In this document: one piece after another, positions 1 to 7,883 of the stretch
How positions within the stretch are numbered: the first letter of the stretch is position 1
How the letters are laid out: every line of letters starts with the position of its first letter
IMG/VR virus record: IMGVR_UViG_3300001589_000101
Location: 1 to 29,713 of that record
Source: a virus
Length of the DNA stretch: 29,713 nt
Strand: one strand, 5' to 3'
The notes under the pieces: model-generated
What the model was told of the DNA's origin: nothing
Databases searched by the model: none
The model's input: only the letters and a program-made list of their open reading frames with translations
Made by a program: the position numbers and the translations under genes

Positions 1-2
1 GA

Positions 3-428
3 TTTGGAGGAATCGGTGACACAACAGGGTACGCAAGTCCGGTTATGACAGGGCTTATGAATATGCCTGCCGATCTTGCTGGTCGTGATCGCACTGCTGC
101 TGCAATGTTGCCATTGGGTGCTACCCAAAGTATGCTCAAACAAGGATTCAAAGGTGGTTCAGCAGATACTATAAGGGCTTTAACGCAAGGGTTGGGGGCT
201 TCTGCCTTTGAAGAGGGCAGTGAACAAGCGTATTACACTCCGGCTATGCATGGGGCATTGACAGGAAACCCAATGGATGCATTAAAACGGCAGGAAACTA
301 ATACGTTTATGGGTGACGTTAGTGCTGAAGACCCCGACTATGAAGATAAATTCATGGAAAAAGGGGTAGAGTACAACCTGCAACGCCGAGATATTACGGA
401 CAGATATAACAATTTGTTGAAAAAATAG
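3..428 (+). CDS. 3' end of unidentified phage gene (5' truncated)
   Basis: The reading frame is open from base 3 with no stop, so the gene begins before the window and only about 141 C-terminal residues are visible, ending at TAG 426-428. An internal ATG at 45 exists, but there is no reason to prefer it as a start. The visible part has Gly/Ala-rich, mildly hydrophobic stretches (GLGASAFEEG and similar), then an acidic-basic C-terminal helix with residues such as EKGVEYNLQRRDITDRYNNLLKK split around its middle. No catalytic motif is visible. It lies just upstream of the capsid genes, in the same direction. Amphipathic, Gly-rich C-termini of this kind occur in large phage internal or structural proteins, but that is only a guess, and I do not recognise the family. 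Confidence 0.7.
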   Translation, partial: FGGIGDTTGYASPVMTGLMNMPADLAGRDRTAAAMLPLGATQSMLKQGFKGGSADTIRALTQGLGASAFEEGSEQAYYTPAMHGALTGNPMDALKRQETNTFMGDVSAEDPDYEDKFMEKGVEYNLQRRDITDRYNNLLKK

Positions 429-490
429 CCTCCGAAGCAGGGGGGGAGTAGGTATTATTTAGGAAGTCACGGTACTTAGGGAGAAATTAC

Positions 491-1528
491 ATGAGTGATG
501 AAGAAGTAGTAGAAGATTCTGGTGCAGAAGAAACACAACTAGAGGCTCCAGAAGCCGCTGGTGCTGCCGAAGGTGTGGAATCATCCGAAGCAACCGAGGC
601 TCCAGTAGAAGTTTGGAGTCATTTCAGGAACATGGAGCAGTTCCAAGGTCAAGAAGACGCAGCAATTGCTCAGTCTTTATACGAAGCAATGCAGCGTGAG
701 CAGCATGCAACGCAGGCATTACAGCAATATCAGTCAACAATCCCTATTGTTCAGGAGTACTTGAGCAACAGGAACACATACGAAGAGTGGAAAACAGGGC
801 AGAACCAGCCGCAACAGCAGGTTCCCCAGCAAGCACCACAGCCAGAAGAAAAGAACTGGTGGAGTCCTCCTACTGTTAAGGATGCACATCGTCGATGGCT
901 AACCAGAGATGAGAATGGTAGAGAGGTAATTGACAATAACGCACCTTTAGATGCACGTGCATCGCTTGAAGATTACATGACTTACCGTGCAGATTTTGCA
1001 CAAAAGTTTCTAGATAATCCTGAACAAGCGTTGGGTGGAATGGTTGAAAAGATCGCCACTCAAAAAGCCGAGGTCATGATTGACCAGCGTATGGGACGCA
1101 TGAAGGATGAAACTTATGTAAGTAGTTTAGAGAACGATAATAAAGATTGGCTGTATGACCAACAAGGAAATGTATCTCCAGAGGGTCTTGCAGTCCAGAA
1201 ATATATTAGTGATGCAAAAAGCGCAGGTATCAACGGAGCGCAAGCCCGATGGGATTATGCAACTAAGATGGTTGAACGTGACTTGTTGTTGCGATCAATG
1301 CAGTCGATGCAGCAACCCCAAAGGCAAGCAGTCCAGCAACAACCTGTGCAGCAGGCAGCACCGCAACAACCAAGTGTTGAACAGCAGAATATGAATTACT
1401 TGAGAAATCAAGCGATGAAAACTGCAAGCCAACGCTCGGCTGTTACGACAAACGCAAGAGTGCCAGAAAAAGCAATGACGTTCCATGAGCGTCTTTTGTC
1501 TGCCGCTCAAGAACAAGGAATGTACTAA
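491..1528 (+). CDS. Probable capsid scaffolding protein
   Basis: The product has 345 residues. The first 40 or so are strongly acidic and Ala/Glu-rich (MSDEEVVEDSGAEE). A helical segment rich in Gln follows (about 60-95), then a Pro/Gln-rich linker (about 104-117), a middle domain with many charged residues, a second Gln-rich tract (about 271-297) and a basic C-terminal end. No enzyme motif is seen. An acidic, helical, low-complexity protein coded directly before the major capsid protein is the usual signature of a scaffold, which guides procapsid assembly and leaves before DNA packaging. The start is supported by AGGGAGA at 478-484, six bases before ATG. The stop lies 21 bases before the capsid gene, so the two are probably co-translated from one mRNA. 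The assignment rests on composition and position, not on a recognised domain. Confidence 0.72.
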   Translation: MSDEEVVEDSGAEETQLEAPEAAGAAEGVESSEATEAPVEVWSHFRNMEQFQGQEDAAIAQSLYEAMQREQHATQALQQYQSTIPIVQEYLSNRNTYEEWKTGQNQPQQQVPQQAPQPEEKNWWSPPTVKDAHRRWLTRDENGREVIDNNAPLDARASLEDYMTYRADFAQKFLDNPEQALGGMVEKIATQKAEVMIDQRMGRMKDETYVSSLENDNKDWLYDQQGNVSPEGLAVQKYISDAKSAGINGAQARWDYATKMVERDLLLRSMQSMQQPQRQAVQQQPVQQAAPQQPSVEQQNMNYLRNQAMKTASQRSAVTTNARVPEKAMTFHERLLSAAQEQGMY

Positions 1529-1549
1529 TAACCTAGAGGAATAACTAAT

Positions 1550-2692
1550 ATGGCTAGTCCAACCGACTGGAGCAGAGTTATTGCGACTACGATTGTACAG
1601 CATCTCCGTGAGGAGGAGTTGACAACCTTTCGCAAATTTAAAGTCTTTGCAATGTTGGAGAGTTCCGGCAATGTTTTGATGAATCAATCAGGCCGAGGTT
1701 TTGATTGGAATGTTCGATACCGTAATGCCCCAGTAAGTGGCAATACAGGTGACACTCCAAGAACCTTCAGCCGTGTCAATATGTGGAAGAAAGCAGAGTT
1801 GCCTTGGCGTGGCTTTACGACAACTGACGCGATCTATCGTCGTGAAATGCTTGAAAACAGGGGCCAACAGGCTCTTGTCGATGTAGCATCAAAAATGGCA
1901 GAGCGACTTCAGGAGTCACTCGAACAGCACCTTTCGTACCAGCCTTACCGTGATGGTAATGCAAGTGGTCACGAAAATGATTTCCACGGAATGGAATCGT
2001 TCCTTGGTTACAACGGCACTGTAGATGAGTCAGCAGCAGGCGTTGCTGATGATGATGCTGCTGGTGGTGCTGCTGACCGATTCGGATACCCAGATGATAA
2101 CTACGCTGGTCTTTCGACCAAACTTGGTTACTACGGTGGTGGACGAATTGGTTCAACAACAGGTGTTTGGCCTGATGTTCCAGTTGATCCAGAACTAGAT
2201 TTTTATAGTCCTTTGATTATCAACTACAATGCTAACTCCTTCCACGGAGCGAGCGGTGGTTCGACTTGGAAAGACAATTGCGTCTTTGCAGTTCGAGAAG
2301 GTATTCATGGTTGCAAACGCAACGACACCAAGGAAGCACAGATCGACATGGTTGTTCTTGACCGTGGCCTCTATGTCACCTTGTTAAATACCTACAAGGA
2401 TCAAGAGCGAATTGTTGTAGAACGTGAGAACGGACTACGCGCTCTAGGATTTTCCGATGTGGTAAGTCTCGATGGTGTTGAACTAACGAGCGAGTACGCT
2501 GTGCCTAACGGTCAAGGGTACGGAATTTCAATCGGAAACATGGAACTTCGTTGCCTTGAGAACCAACTCATGGTTGCCGAGGGGCCATTTTTCTCGGAAG
2601 AAACGCAGTCGTATCGGTACGCCTGTAGCACACTTGGCAACTTCCGTTTCAAGTCGCCTCGTAATTTCTTTAAACTCGCTCCTGTAACCTGA
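1550..2692 (+). CDS. Major capsid protein
   Basis: The product has 380 residues and forms the head shell. Features matching phage major capsid proteins are an N-terminal helix, the FDWNVRYRNAPV segment (about 51-62), the AELPWRGFTTTDAI segment (about 82-95) with following helix (REMLENRGQQALVDVASKM), and a long C-terminal half of mixed beta character. I recall this pattern from HK97-fold capsid proteins of uncultured phages, but the fold itself is an inference. An insertion of Asp, Ala and Gly lies at about 158-178 and is coded by an imperfect trinucleotide run (2044-2077); it may be a surface loop. A good ribosome site (GAGGA 1536-1540) precedes ATG. It sits between the scaffold-like and decoration-like genes, which strengthens the call. 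Confidence 0.88.
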   Translation: MASPTDWSRVIATTIVQHLREEELTTFRKFKVFAMLESSGNVLMNQSGRGFDWNVRYRNAPVSGNTGDTPRTFSRVNMWKKAELPWRGFTTTDAIYRREMLENRGQQALVDVASKMAERLQESLEQHLSYQPYRDGNASGHENDFHGMESFLGYNGTVDESAAGVADDDAAGGAADRFGYPDDNYAGLSTKLGYYGGGRIGSTTGVWPDVPVDPELDFYSPLIINYNANSFHGASGGSTWKDNCVFAVREGIHGCKRNDTKEAQIDMVVLDRGLYVTLLNTYKDQERIVVERENGLRALGFSDVVSLDGVELTSEYAVPNGQGYGISIGNMELRCLENQLMVAEGPFFSEETQSYRYACSTLGNFRFKSPRNFFKLAPVT

Positions 2693-2705
2693 TAAGGATT
2701 TATAA

Positions 2706-3296
2706 ATGTCAAGTATTTTTAGTGATCCGTTCTGGCGCAGAGGGTCTACCCTTCTTAACGCAGAACCAATTGATCTAGACGGTGCTGGCAATCCAATTGC
2801 TGGTACAGAAGTTGTAGGTCAGGTCAAGGCATTTCAAGATGTACGCCCAACAGGTGACGGCATGCGGTTCAGCAATAAGTTAGTTTATTGCATCGCTGTT
2901 CGTTACACTGGTGCTACAGTTGCAAAAGCCGACGTACCTACGACCGTTGCTGGCGCACGCTATGTACTTAGTGGTGACCAGAAATCAATCGCTGCTAAAC
3001 GAACGAAGGCTAATGCTGATGCAGCAGTTCCTTCTGGCGTTGTAGATGAGTACCTCACTGGGGAACTCAGAGCCAACGACATTGTTTGGCTTGTAGTCAA
3101 AGGCCCAGCGGAAGTTAAAACCAATGGCAGTAGTTCTATTGCTGCTGGCGATAACGTCGTTGAAGGCTCTGTTGCTGGAGAAACAGTCAAGACAGGCACA
3201 GCAGGTGCTTCCGCGACTGTTGACGGTACTGCCCTTGCAGCATCCGCTTCCGCAGCAGTAGTCGGTCGAGTCAACCTTCACTGTAACTTCATCTAA
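2706..3296 (+). CDS. Probable head decoration (capsid cement) protein
   Basis: The product has 196 residues and is rich in Val, Ala, Gly and Thr, with almost no long helix. After an N-terminal arm (SSIFSDPFWRRGSTLLN) there is a beta-rich core. The segment at about 126-190 reads ANDIVWLVVKGPAEVKTNG, then AAGDNVV, a Gly/Thr/Ala stretch, and VVGRVNLHCNF at the end. The order of a V-x-G-P-x-x-V strand, an AGD turn and a final VGR strand is familiar from phage decoration-like proteins coded after the capsid gene, where they bind the outside of the expanded head. It starts 13 bases after the capsid stop, with AAGGA at 2694-2698. The family call is by pattern and position; another minor head protein is possible. 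Confidence 0.6.
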   Translation: MSSIFSDPFWRRGSTLLNAEPIDLDGAGNPIAGTEVVGQVKAFQDVRPTGDGMRFSNKLVYCIAVRYTGATVAKADVPTTVAGARYVLSGDQKSIAAKRTKANADAAVPSGVVDEYLTGELRANDIVWLVVKGPAEVKTNGSSSIAAGDNVVEGSVAGETVKTGTAGASATVDGTALAASASAAVVGRVNLHCNFI

Positions 3297-3324
3297 TGGA
3301 TGTTTACTTTAGGTAAAAATGCGA

Positions 3325-3354
3325 AACAGCCCGTGGGTAACCCTGCGGGCTGTT
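3325..3354 (+). terminator. Strong RNA hairpin after the capsid block (terminator or processing site)
   Basis: A perfect 9-bp inverted repeat, AACAGCCCG (3325-3333) and CGGGCTGTT (3346-3354), encloses a 12-base loop that can itself pair GGG with CCC. Weaker pairing of ATGC with GCAT may extend the base of the stem. There is no run of T after it, so it is not a textbook intrinsic terminator. It may be a partial terminator, an mRNA-processing or stabilising hairpin, or an attenuator between the capsid and packaging genes. It is the only clear structured intergenic element seen here. Confidence 0.6.
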
Positions 3355-3368
3355 AGCATATATGCGTT

Positions 3369-4070
3369 ATGAAAACAAAGACTTGTGCTATCTGCGGGGA
3401 AGACTTGCCGGTAGACAAAAAAAACTTCAGATATCGTGTTCAAAACGGCAAGGGCTATTACACTGCCGAGTGCCTAGAGTGCATCGCAGAAGCGAAGAAA
3501 ATCTCTAAGGCAAAGAAAGAATCACGACGACAAGAGGCACTTGTTGAAATAGAAAAAGCAGGCGTTGATGTCTTTCTCGCTAGTGCTAATAAAGGTGGAG
3601 CCAATGTTCCGCACACTGCGGAAGTTGTCGAGCGAGTCATGTCATACTTTGGAGGAGTCGGTGGGTTTAGCAGTGTGCTGGTAAAGCAATACTGGGATAG
3701 CGACCCCGGGGGTAGCCAAAGAAATAAACTGCTAGAAACGATCACTCGCCTTATCTCCAAGAATGTAGAATCAGGTGGTGCTAAGAAACCATTAGCATTG
3801 TGGAGTGAAGACGAATTAGAAGAAGAATTGAACCGGCGACTGCACGAAGCGGTAGCAGAATTTAATGGGGTAGTAATCAATGCCACGTCAGAAGAAGCAC
3901 CAAAAAGTCTCGGTCGATCCGATAGCGGAGAACCTGCCAAACAAAATAACCCAGTACCAAAAAGACTCGCTGAAGGAAATCCAGAACGAGTTGAGGGACA
4001 GGAGGCTGGAGGGTCTGAGGCTGTACAGGCCGAACATGAATCAAGAGAGGATACATCGGACGACGGCTAG
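3369..4070 (+). CDS. Zinc-ribbon protein, probable terminase small-subunit analogue
   Basis: The product has 233 residues. It opens with a zinc-binding pattern: C6-x2-C9, then C35-x2-C38, about 25 residues apart. A Lys-rich helix (44-56) and a compact helical domain follow, containing YFGGVGGFSSVLVKQYW and a DPGGSQRNKLLETITRLI segment. An acidic helix with DELEEELNRRLHEAV comes next. The last 60 or so residues are low-complexity. Genes with this kind of helical core often lie directly before the large terminase in uncultured phages, and the position supports a role in recognising DNA for packaging. That role is inferred, and the zinc ribbon would suit DNA contact. The last 191 bases overlap the large terminase gene in another frame, which explains the disordered tail. 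No clear ribosome site precedes ATG 3369; only the palindrome GCATATATGC (3356-3365) is there. Confidence 0.55.
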   Translation: MKTKTCAICGEDLPVDKKNFRYRVQNGKGYYTAECLECIAEAKKISKAKKESRRQEALVEIEKAGVDVFLASANKGGANVPHTAEVVERVMSYFGGVGGFSSVLVKQYWDSDPGGSQRNKLLETITRLISKNVESGGAKKPLALWSEDELEEELNRRLHEAVAEFNGVVINATSEEAPKSLGRSDSGEPAKQNNPVPKRLAEGNPERVEGQEAGGSEAVQAEHESREDTSDDG

Positions 4071-5586
4071 TGAGGTTCTTGTCATTGGTGGTAATAGGAG
4101 TGGCAAAAGCCTAAGTACTTTTGTCGAAGATGCTCGTGCTGCAACAGGTCAAGACCCATTCAAAAAGTATCCTGAAAAAGATGGTGTGCTTGTTATCATC
4201 GGCAAGGATTGGAAACATATTGGATTAGTCGTAGTACCTTATTTGTTTAAAGAAGGTGCGTTCAGGATTATAAAAGATTCTGAAACAGGCGAGTGGAGAT
4301 CATACAACCCAGCAATAGACATTGATCGCAGAGGTGAGACGCACCCTGCTCCCCCCCTCATTCCATCTCGTTTGATCAAAAGCACGTCTTGGGTGTTGAA
4401 GAGTGCAAACTATATGCAGCGTTGTGTCTTGATGAACGGGTGGGAAATAAACTTCTTCTCGTCAGAAGGTGATCCCCCGCAAGGATTTTCCTGCGACCGT
4501 TGCCATATCGACGAAGATATCAACAACGAGAGTTGGGTTCCTGAGATGCAAGCACGGCTTGTAGACAGGAAGGGTGTGCTGTGTTGGTCTGCTATGCCGC
4601 ACTCCACTAACAACGCACTGTTGGGTCTGAAGGAACGTGCTGACGCTGGAGAGGAGGTGCTTGGTGAGAAGGCCGACATACAACAGTTCAAGTTGAGATT
4701 CCTTGACAATCCTTATCTAGACGACGATGAGAAAAGAAAGTCACTTGAAAGATGGGCTGCTAGTGGCGAAGACGTATTAAGGATGAGAGCCGAAGGAGAT
4801 TTCATAACAGACTCCATCCTTGTGTATCCAACCTTTGACATGAGGATACATGGCATGGAAAGGAGCGAGTTGCCTAAAGGACAGATACCATACGATTGGT
4901 GTCGATACGCAGTCATTGATCCCGGTCATGCTGTAACTGCTATCTTATTTTGTGCTGTACCTCCTACAGAAGACTTCTGGTTGTGTTACGATCAGTTGTA
5001 TCTCAGGCAGTGCAATGCAACTATTTTTGGTGAAAGATTTGCTGAACGTGTTAAAGACTGGAATTTCCATGCTTTCATTATTGATGCCCACGGTGGAAGG
5101 TTGCGTGATATTGGCTCTGGTCGTTTACCTGTTGAGCAGTACACGGAACAACTAATAAAGCATGATGTCCGGTCAGAAGTCACAGGGTCATCGTTTATAG
5201 CAGGGTGTGATGACATACTTGCAAGAGGCGAGGCTACGAGGAATGCATTACATATACGCCCACAAGGCACTCCAAAATTGCGTGTACTTCGTCATTCATG
5301 CCCAGATTTAGAACGAGAACTAAAGCGTTATAGGAAAATGGTCAACAATGTAGCGGGTGTTTCTATTGTTACTGACAAGCCGAACACACGTGGGGAGTGT
5401 CATATATCCCAGTGTTTAGAGTATTTATGTGCATTTCGTCCTGCTTATCATGTCCCCCCAAAAAGAAACGGCGAGAAGGAGCCGTGGTGGGTAAAATGGC
5501 AGGCTGAAAGAAGGAAGAGACGGGGAGACAATTCCCCGGGTTATGTATTTTTAGGCCCGTCATCAGGAGATAAGAATGAGCGATAA
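3880..5586 (+). CDS. terL: Terminase large subunit (packaging ATPase and nuclease)
   Basis: The product has 568 residues. It powers DNA entry into the prohead and cuts the concatemer. The ATPase domain shows a Walker A site, GGNRSGKS at 70-77, preceded by the LRLYRPNMNQERIH segment usual in this terminase group. A Walker B-like CHIDED lies at about 208-213, with Asp-Glu as likely catalytic residues. The C-terminal RNase H-type nuclease has YAVIDPGH (Asp about 347) and AFIIDAHGG (Asp about 402) as probable metal ligands, with a final conserved EYLCAFRP stretch. The start at 3880 overlaps the upstream gene by 191 bases with only a weak GGGG site. A later ATG at 4036 would reduce the overlap but would cut the conserved LYRP segment, so I prefer 3880 or an internal non-ATG start between the two. 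Confidence 0.95.
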   Translation: MPRQKKHQKVSVDPIAENLPNKITQYQKDSLKEIQNELRDRRLEGLRLYRPNMNQERIHRTTASEVLVIGGNRSGKSLSTFVEDARAATGQDPFKKYPEKDGVLVIIGKDWKHIGLVVVPYLFKEGAFRIIKDSETGEWRSYNPAIDIDRRGETHPAPPLIPSRLIKSTSWVLKSANYMQRCVLMNGWEINFFSSEGDPPQGFSCDRCHIDEDINNESWVPEMQARLVDRKGVLCWSAMPHSTNNALLGLKERADAGEEVLGEKADIQQFKLRFLDNPYLDDDEKRKSLERWAASGEDVLRMRAEGDFITDSILVYPTFDMRIHGMERSELPKGQIPYDWCRYAVIDPGHAVTAILFCAVPPTEDFWLCYDQLYLRQCNATIFGERFAERVKDWNFHAFIIDAHGGRLRDIGSGRLPVEQYTEQLIKHDVRSEVTGSSFIAGCDDILARGEATRNALHIRPQGTPKLRVLRHSCPDLERELKRYRKMVNNVAGVSIVTDKPNTRGECHISQCLEYLCAFRPAYHVPPKRNGEKEPWWVKWQAERRKRRGDNSPGYVFLGPSSGDKNER

Positions 5587-5896
5587 AGAGTGGAACATGC
5601 CAATACCTAATATAGGAGACGTTGTTTTGTTCTCCAAAGACCTTACCGGGTTTAGCGACCCAGTAGTAGGGTTTGTTGCTAAAGAACCGGGGAGTAGCAC
5701 CATAAGCATTTTAGTATTTACTCAAAGTGGTTACTCAATGGTGCATAACAGTTGTCATCACAAGGATGATCCAGCACTTAATGGCGATCATGGATGGGAT
5801 GAATTAGGGGTGTGGGACTTTGCATCAATTACTAAACAACTACATCAATTAAAGGACGCAGGTGCTAACTGTGGCTCAAGAAAGTCTACCAAGTAA
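5576..5896 (+). CDS. Small protein of unknown function between terminase and portal
   Basis: The product has 106 residues. It begins inside the last 11 bases of the terminase gene and ends 35 bases into the portal gene. The core (about 10-60) alternates hydrophobic residues in a beta-like way: IGDVVLFSK, PVVGFVAKE, ISILVFTQSGYSMVHNS. A C-terminal region contains a His/Asp-rich stretch and HGWDELGVWDF. Small beta-barrel-like proteins with a GDVVLY...VVxxV...VNLxVF...W pattern occur in phage head-tail regions, and this one looks similar from memory. No function is established. The tight overlaps on both sides suggest translational coupling with packaging genes, so a minor head or packaging role is likely but unproved. 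Confidence 0.7.
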   Translation: MSDKEWNMPIPNIGDVVLFSKDLTGFSDPVVGFVAKEPGSSTISILVFTQSGYSMVHNSCHHKDDPALNGDHGWDELGVWDFASITKQLHQLKDAGANCGSRKSTK

Positions 5897-7883
5897 CAAT
5901 CCTTTGCGGCAGTGCGTAAGCATCTGGGTGAAGAAACTTAAAGCAGCAGAGAAATACAAAAAGCCTTTCACTGAAGATGCAAAAGAGGCTGGTCAATTCT
6001 TTGATGGCGATCACAATTGGATGTGGAAAGATTCTTACGCTAGAGGTGAGCGTGGGTACAACAGTAATGTTGCCCCACCTTCCTTCAGAATGCAACTGAA
6101 TAAAGTATTTGAGTTGGTCGAGATTTTTGCCAGCGTCATCTACCACAGAAATCCTGTGCGTACTGTATCCGTAATGGAGCCACCGGAGGTTCCTCTGTAT
6201 CAAATGGGTTTAGATGAACCCACTGGGCCAGAAGGCATGCCCAGCGAAGAACAGATGATGATTATTCAAACAGTGAAGGAGGAGGAGACACAAAGGCAGG
6301 AGCGTAAGTCTACTGCAAAAATCCTTGAGTCATATCTTAACTTCACCCCGGTAGAACTTGATCTTAAAAGGCATGCACGAAAAGTTGTCAACGAGGCAAT
6401 GATTAAGGGGGCTGGTGTATTTTGGACAGAGTTAGTTTCAATTGACACTTCCGCAGACATGCAGACTCCACCAATGAAAATGGTTGGTAGTTTTTATGAC
6501 ACGGTAGACAATCTTCTTATCGACCCAGATTATGACAATGAGGATGACTCGTTATGGTGTGCAAGGAAATGCACCCGTCCAATCCAAGAGGTAGCCGCAA
6601 CATACGGGGTTCCTGAGTCTGAGTTGCGAAAGCATCTTGATGGCAGCGAGTCTGTGCTGAAGAAAGAACCAAGGGGAAGGCGAAAGGATAGCACAAACCA
6701 GTTAGTCACATTCTTTAAGGTTTGGTCAAAAACTGGCATGGGGGATCGGTTCAAGGATTTTGATAAAGAGAACAAGGGCGTGTTCGATAGCCTTGGTAAG
6801 TATTGCTATTTAGTAATATGTGAAGGCGTAGACTTTCCTCTAAATCTCCCACCTTCAATAATGGAGGAAGAGGTTGAACCGCAAAGCGGATTGCCACCAA
6901 GTATAAATACGCGAGTAGCGTGGCCTATTCCTTTCTATGCTGATCCAAATGGTTGGCCTTTTACCATGCTGGCTTTTCACAGGAAACCCGGGTATGCGTG
7001 GCCCATTAGTCACATCAAGCCAGCAATCGGAGAACTAAGGTTGCTTAACTGGTGTTTCTCATTTCTTGCTACAAGAATTGCAACATCATGCGAGACTGTG
7101 GTGGCGATTCAAAAAGCAGCAGATCAAACAATTAAAGATCAGTTGCTCGCCCCTTCAGAAGGAGGTTTTAAATGCATTGAAATTTCTGAGTTGCTGGGAC
7201 GAAGCATTAATGATGTTGTGTCTGTTATGCAGATGCCGCAGGTAACCAAAGACCTGTGGGACATTATTAGTGCCATCATGGATCAGTTTGCTCAGAGGAC
7301 GGGGTTGTCGGAACTGGCTTATGGTTACACGAGATCAATGTTCCGAAGTGCAGCAGAAGCACAGATTAAAAACGAAAACATTTCTATTCGACCTGACAAT
7401 ATGGCGAATGAACTAGAGGACACGATGTCTCAACTGGCAAGGCGTGAAGCACTTGCCGCTAGATGGTTGTTAGAACCTGCCGATGTAAAACCAATACTTG
7501 GCAATCTAGGCACAAGTGCTTGGGTTCAAATGATTTCTAGAAGAGACATTGTTAGTTTGACGAGAGAGTTTTTGTTTAGAGTGGAGGCAGGTAGTAGCCG
7601 AAAGCCCAACAAGGCTACACGTGTCGAGCAGATGCAGATGTCAGTGCAGACTCTTGGGCCAATCCTTTCACAAATGGCTGGAGCAGGATTGGTCAATCCG
7701 TTTAATGCACTTATGAAAGACTGGGCAACTAGTCTTGATATTGATGCTGCTCCGTATCTATTACCTCCACCCGCCCCCCCTGCTGCGCCACCCGGATTAC
7801 CCTCCCCCTCTGGGCAGGATGCGCAGGGTGAGGGCGGCTCACCACCACCACAACCTCCCGCTGAATTACAACCAGACGGATAA
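5862..7883 (+). CDS. Portal protein
   Basis: The product has 673 residues, a size usual for portal proteins of short-tailed phages. It would form the twelve-subunit ring through which DNA passes. Supporting features are the position directly after the terminase, a helical N-terminus with FTEDAKEAGQFFDGDHNW, a segment FRMQLNKVFELVEIFASVI typical of portals, a clip or stem region, and a long helical C-terminal part (QRTGLSELAYGYTRSMFRSA, then many basic residues). The last 45 or so residues are Pro-rich (PPPAPPAAPPGL) and probably disordered. The likely start is GTG at 5862 with AAGGA about six bases before it; GTG at 5871 is a second option. The gene overlaps the previous one by 35 bases and ends with TAAATG, joining directly to the nuclease gene. 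Confidence 0.88.
   Translation: MLTVAQESLPSNNPLRQCVSIWVKKLKAAEKYKKPFTEDAKEAGQFFDGDHNWMWKDSYARGERGYNSNVAPPSFRMQLNKVFELVEIFASVIYHRNPVRTVSVMEPPEVPLYQMGLDEPTGPEGMPSEEQMMIIQTVKEEETQRQERKSTAKILESYLNFTPVELDLKRHARKVVNEAMIKGAGVFWTELVSIDTSADMQTPPMKMVGSFYDTVDNLLIDPDYDNEDDSLWCARKCTRPIQEVAATYGVPESELRKHLDGSESVLKKEPRGRRKDSTNQLVTFFKVWSKTGMGDRFKDFDKENKGVFDSLGKYCYLVICEGVDFPLNLPPSIMEEEVEPQSGLPPSINTRVAWPIPFYADPNGWPFTMLAFHRKPGYAWPISHIKPAIGELRLLNWCFSFLATRIATSCETVVAIQKAADQTIKDQLLAPSEGGFKCIEISELLGRSINDVVSVMQMPQVTKDLWDIISAIMDQFAQRTGLSELAYGYTRSMFRSAAEAQIKNENISIRPDNMANELEDTMSQLARREALAARWLLEPADVKPILGNLGTSAWVQMISRRDIVSLTREFLFRVEAGSSRKPNKATRVEQMQMSVQTLGPILSQMAGAGLVNPFNALMKDWATSLDIDAAPYLLPPPAPPAAPPGLPSPSGQDAQGEGGSPPPQPPAELQPDG

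Noticed and set aside
429-490. Late promoter in the gap before the scaffold-like gene
   Set aside because: The gap contains a run of G and an AT-rich part but no convincing -10/-35 pair or repeated motif seen elsewhere in the window.
1295-1687. Minus-strand open frame of 130 aa
   Set aside because: It lies opposite the scaffold-like and capsid genes, has the Leu/Cys/His-rich composition of an antisense shadow, and lacks a ribosome site.
2960-3274. Minus-strand open frame of 104 aa opposite the decoration gene
   Set aside because: Composition mirrors the Ala/Thr/Val-rich gene on the other strand; no start signal.
3458-3940. Minus-strand open frame of 160 aa opposite the zinc-ribbon gene
   Set aside because: Ser/Arg-rich shadow of the helical coding sequence, no ribosome site and no known motif.
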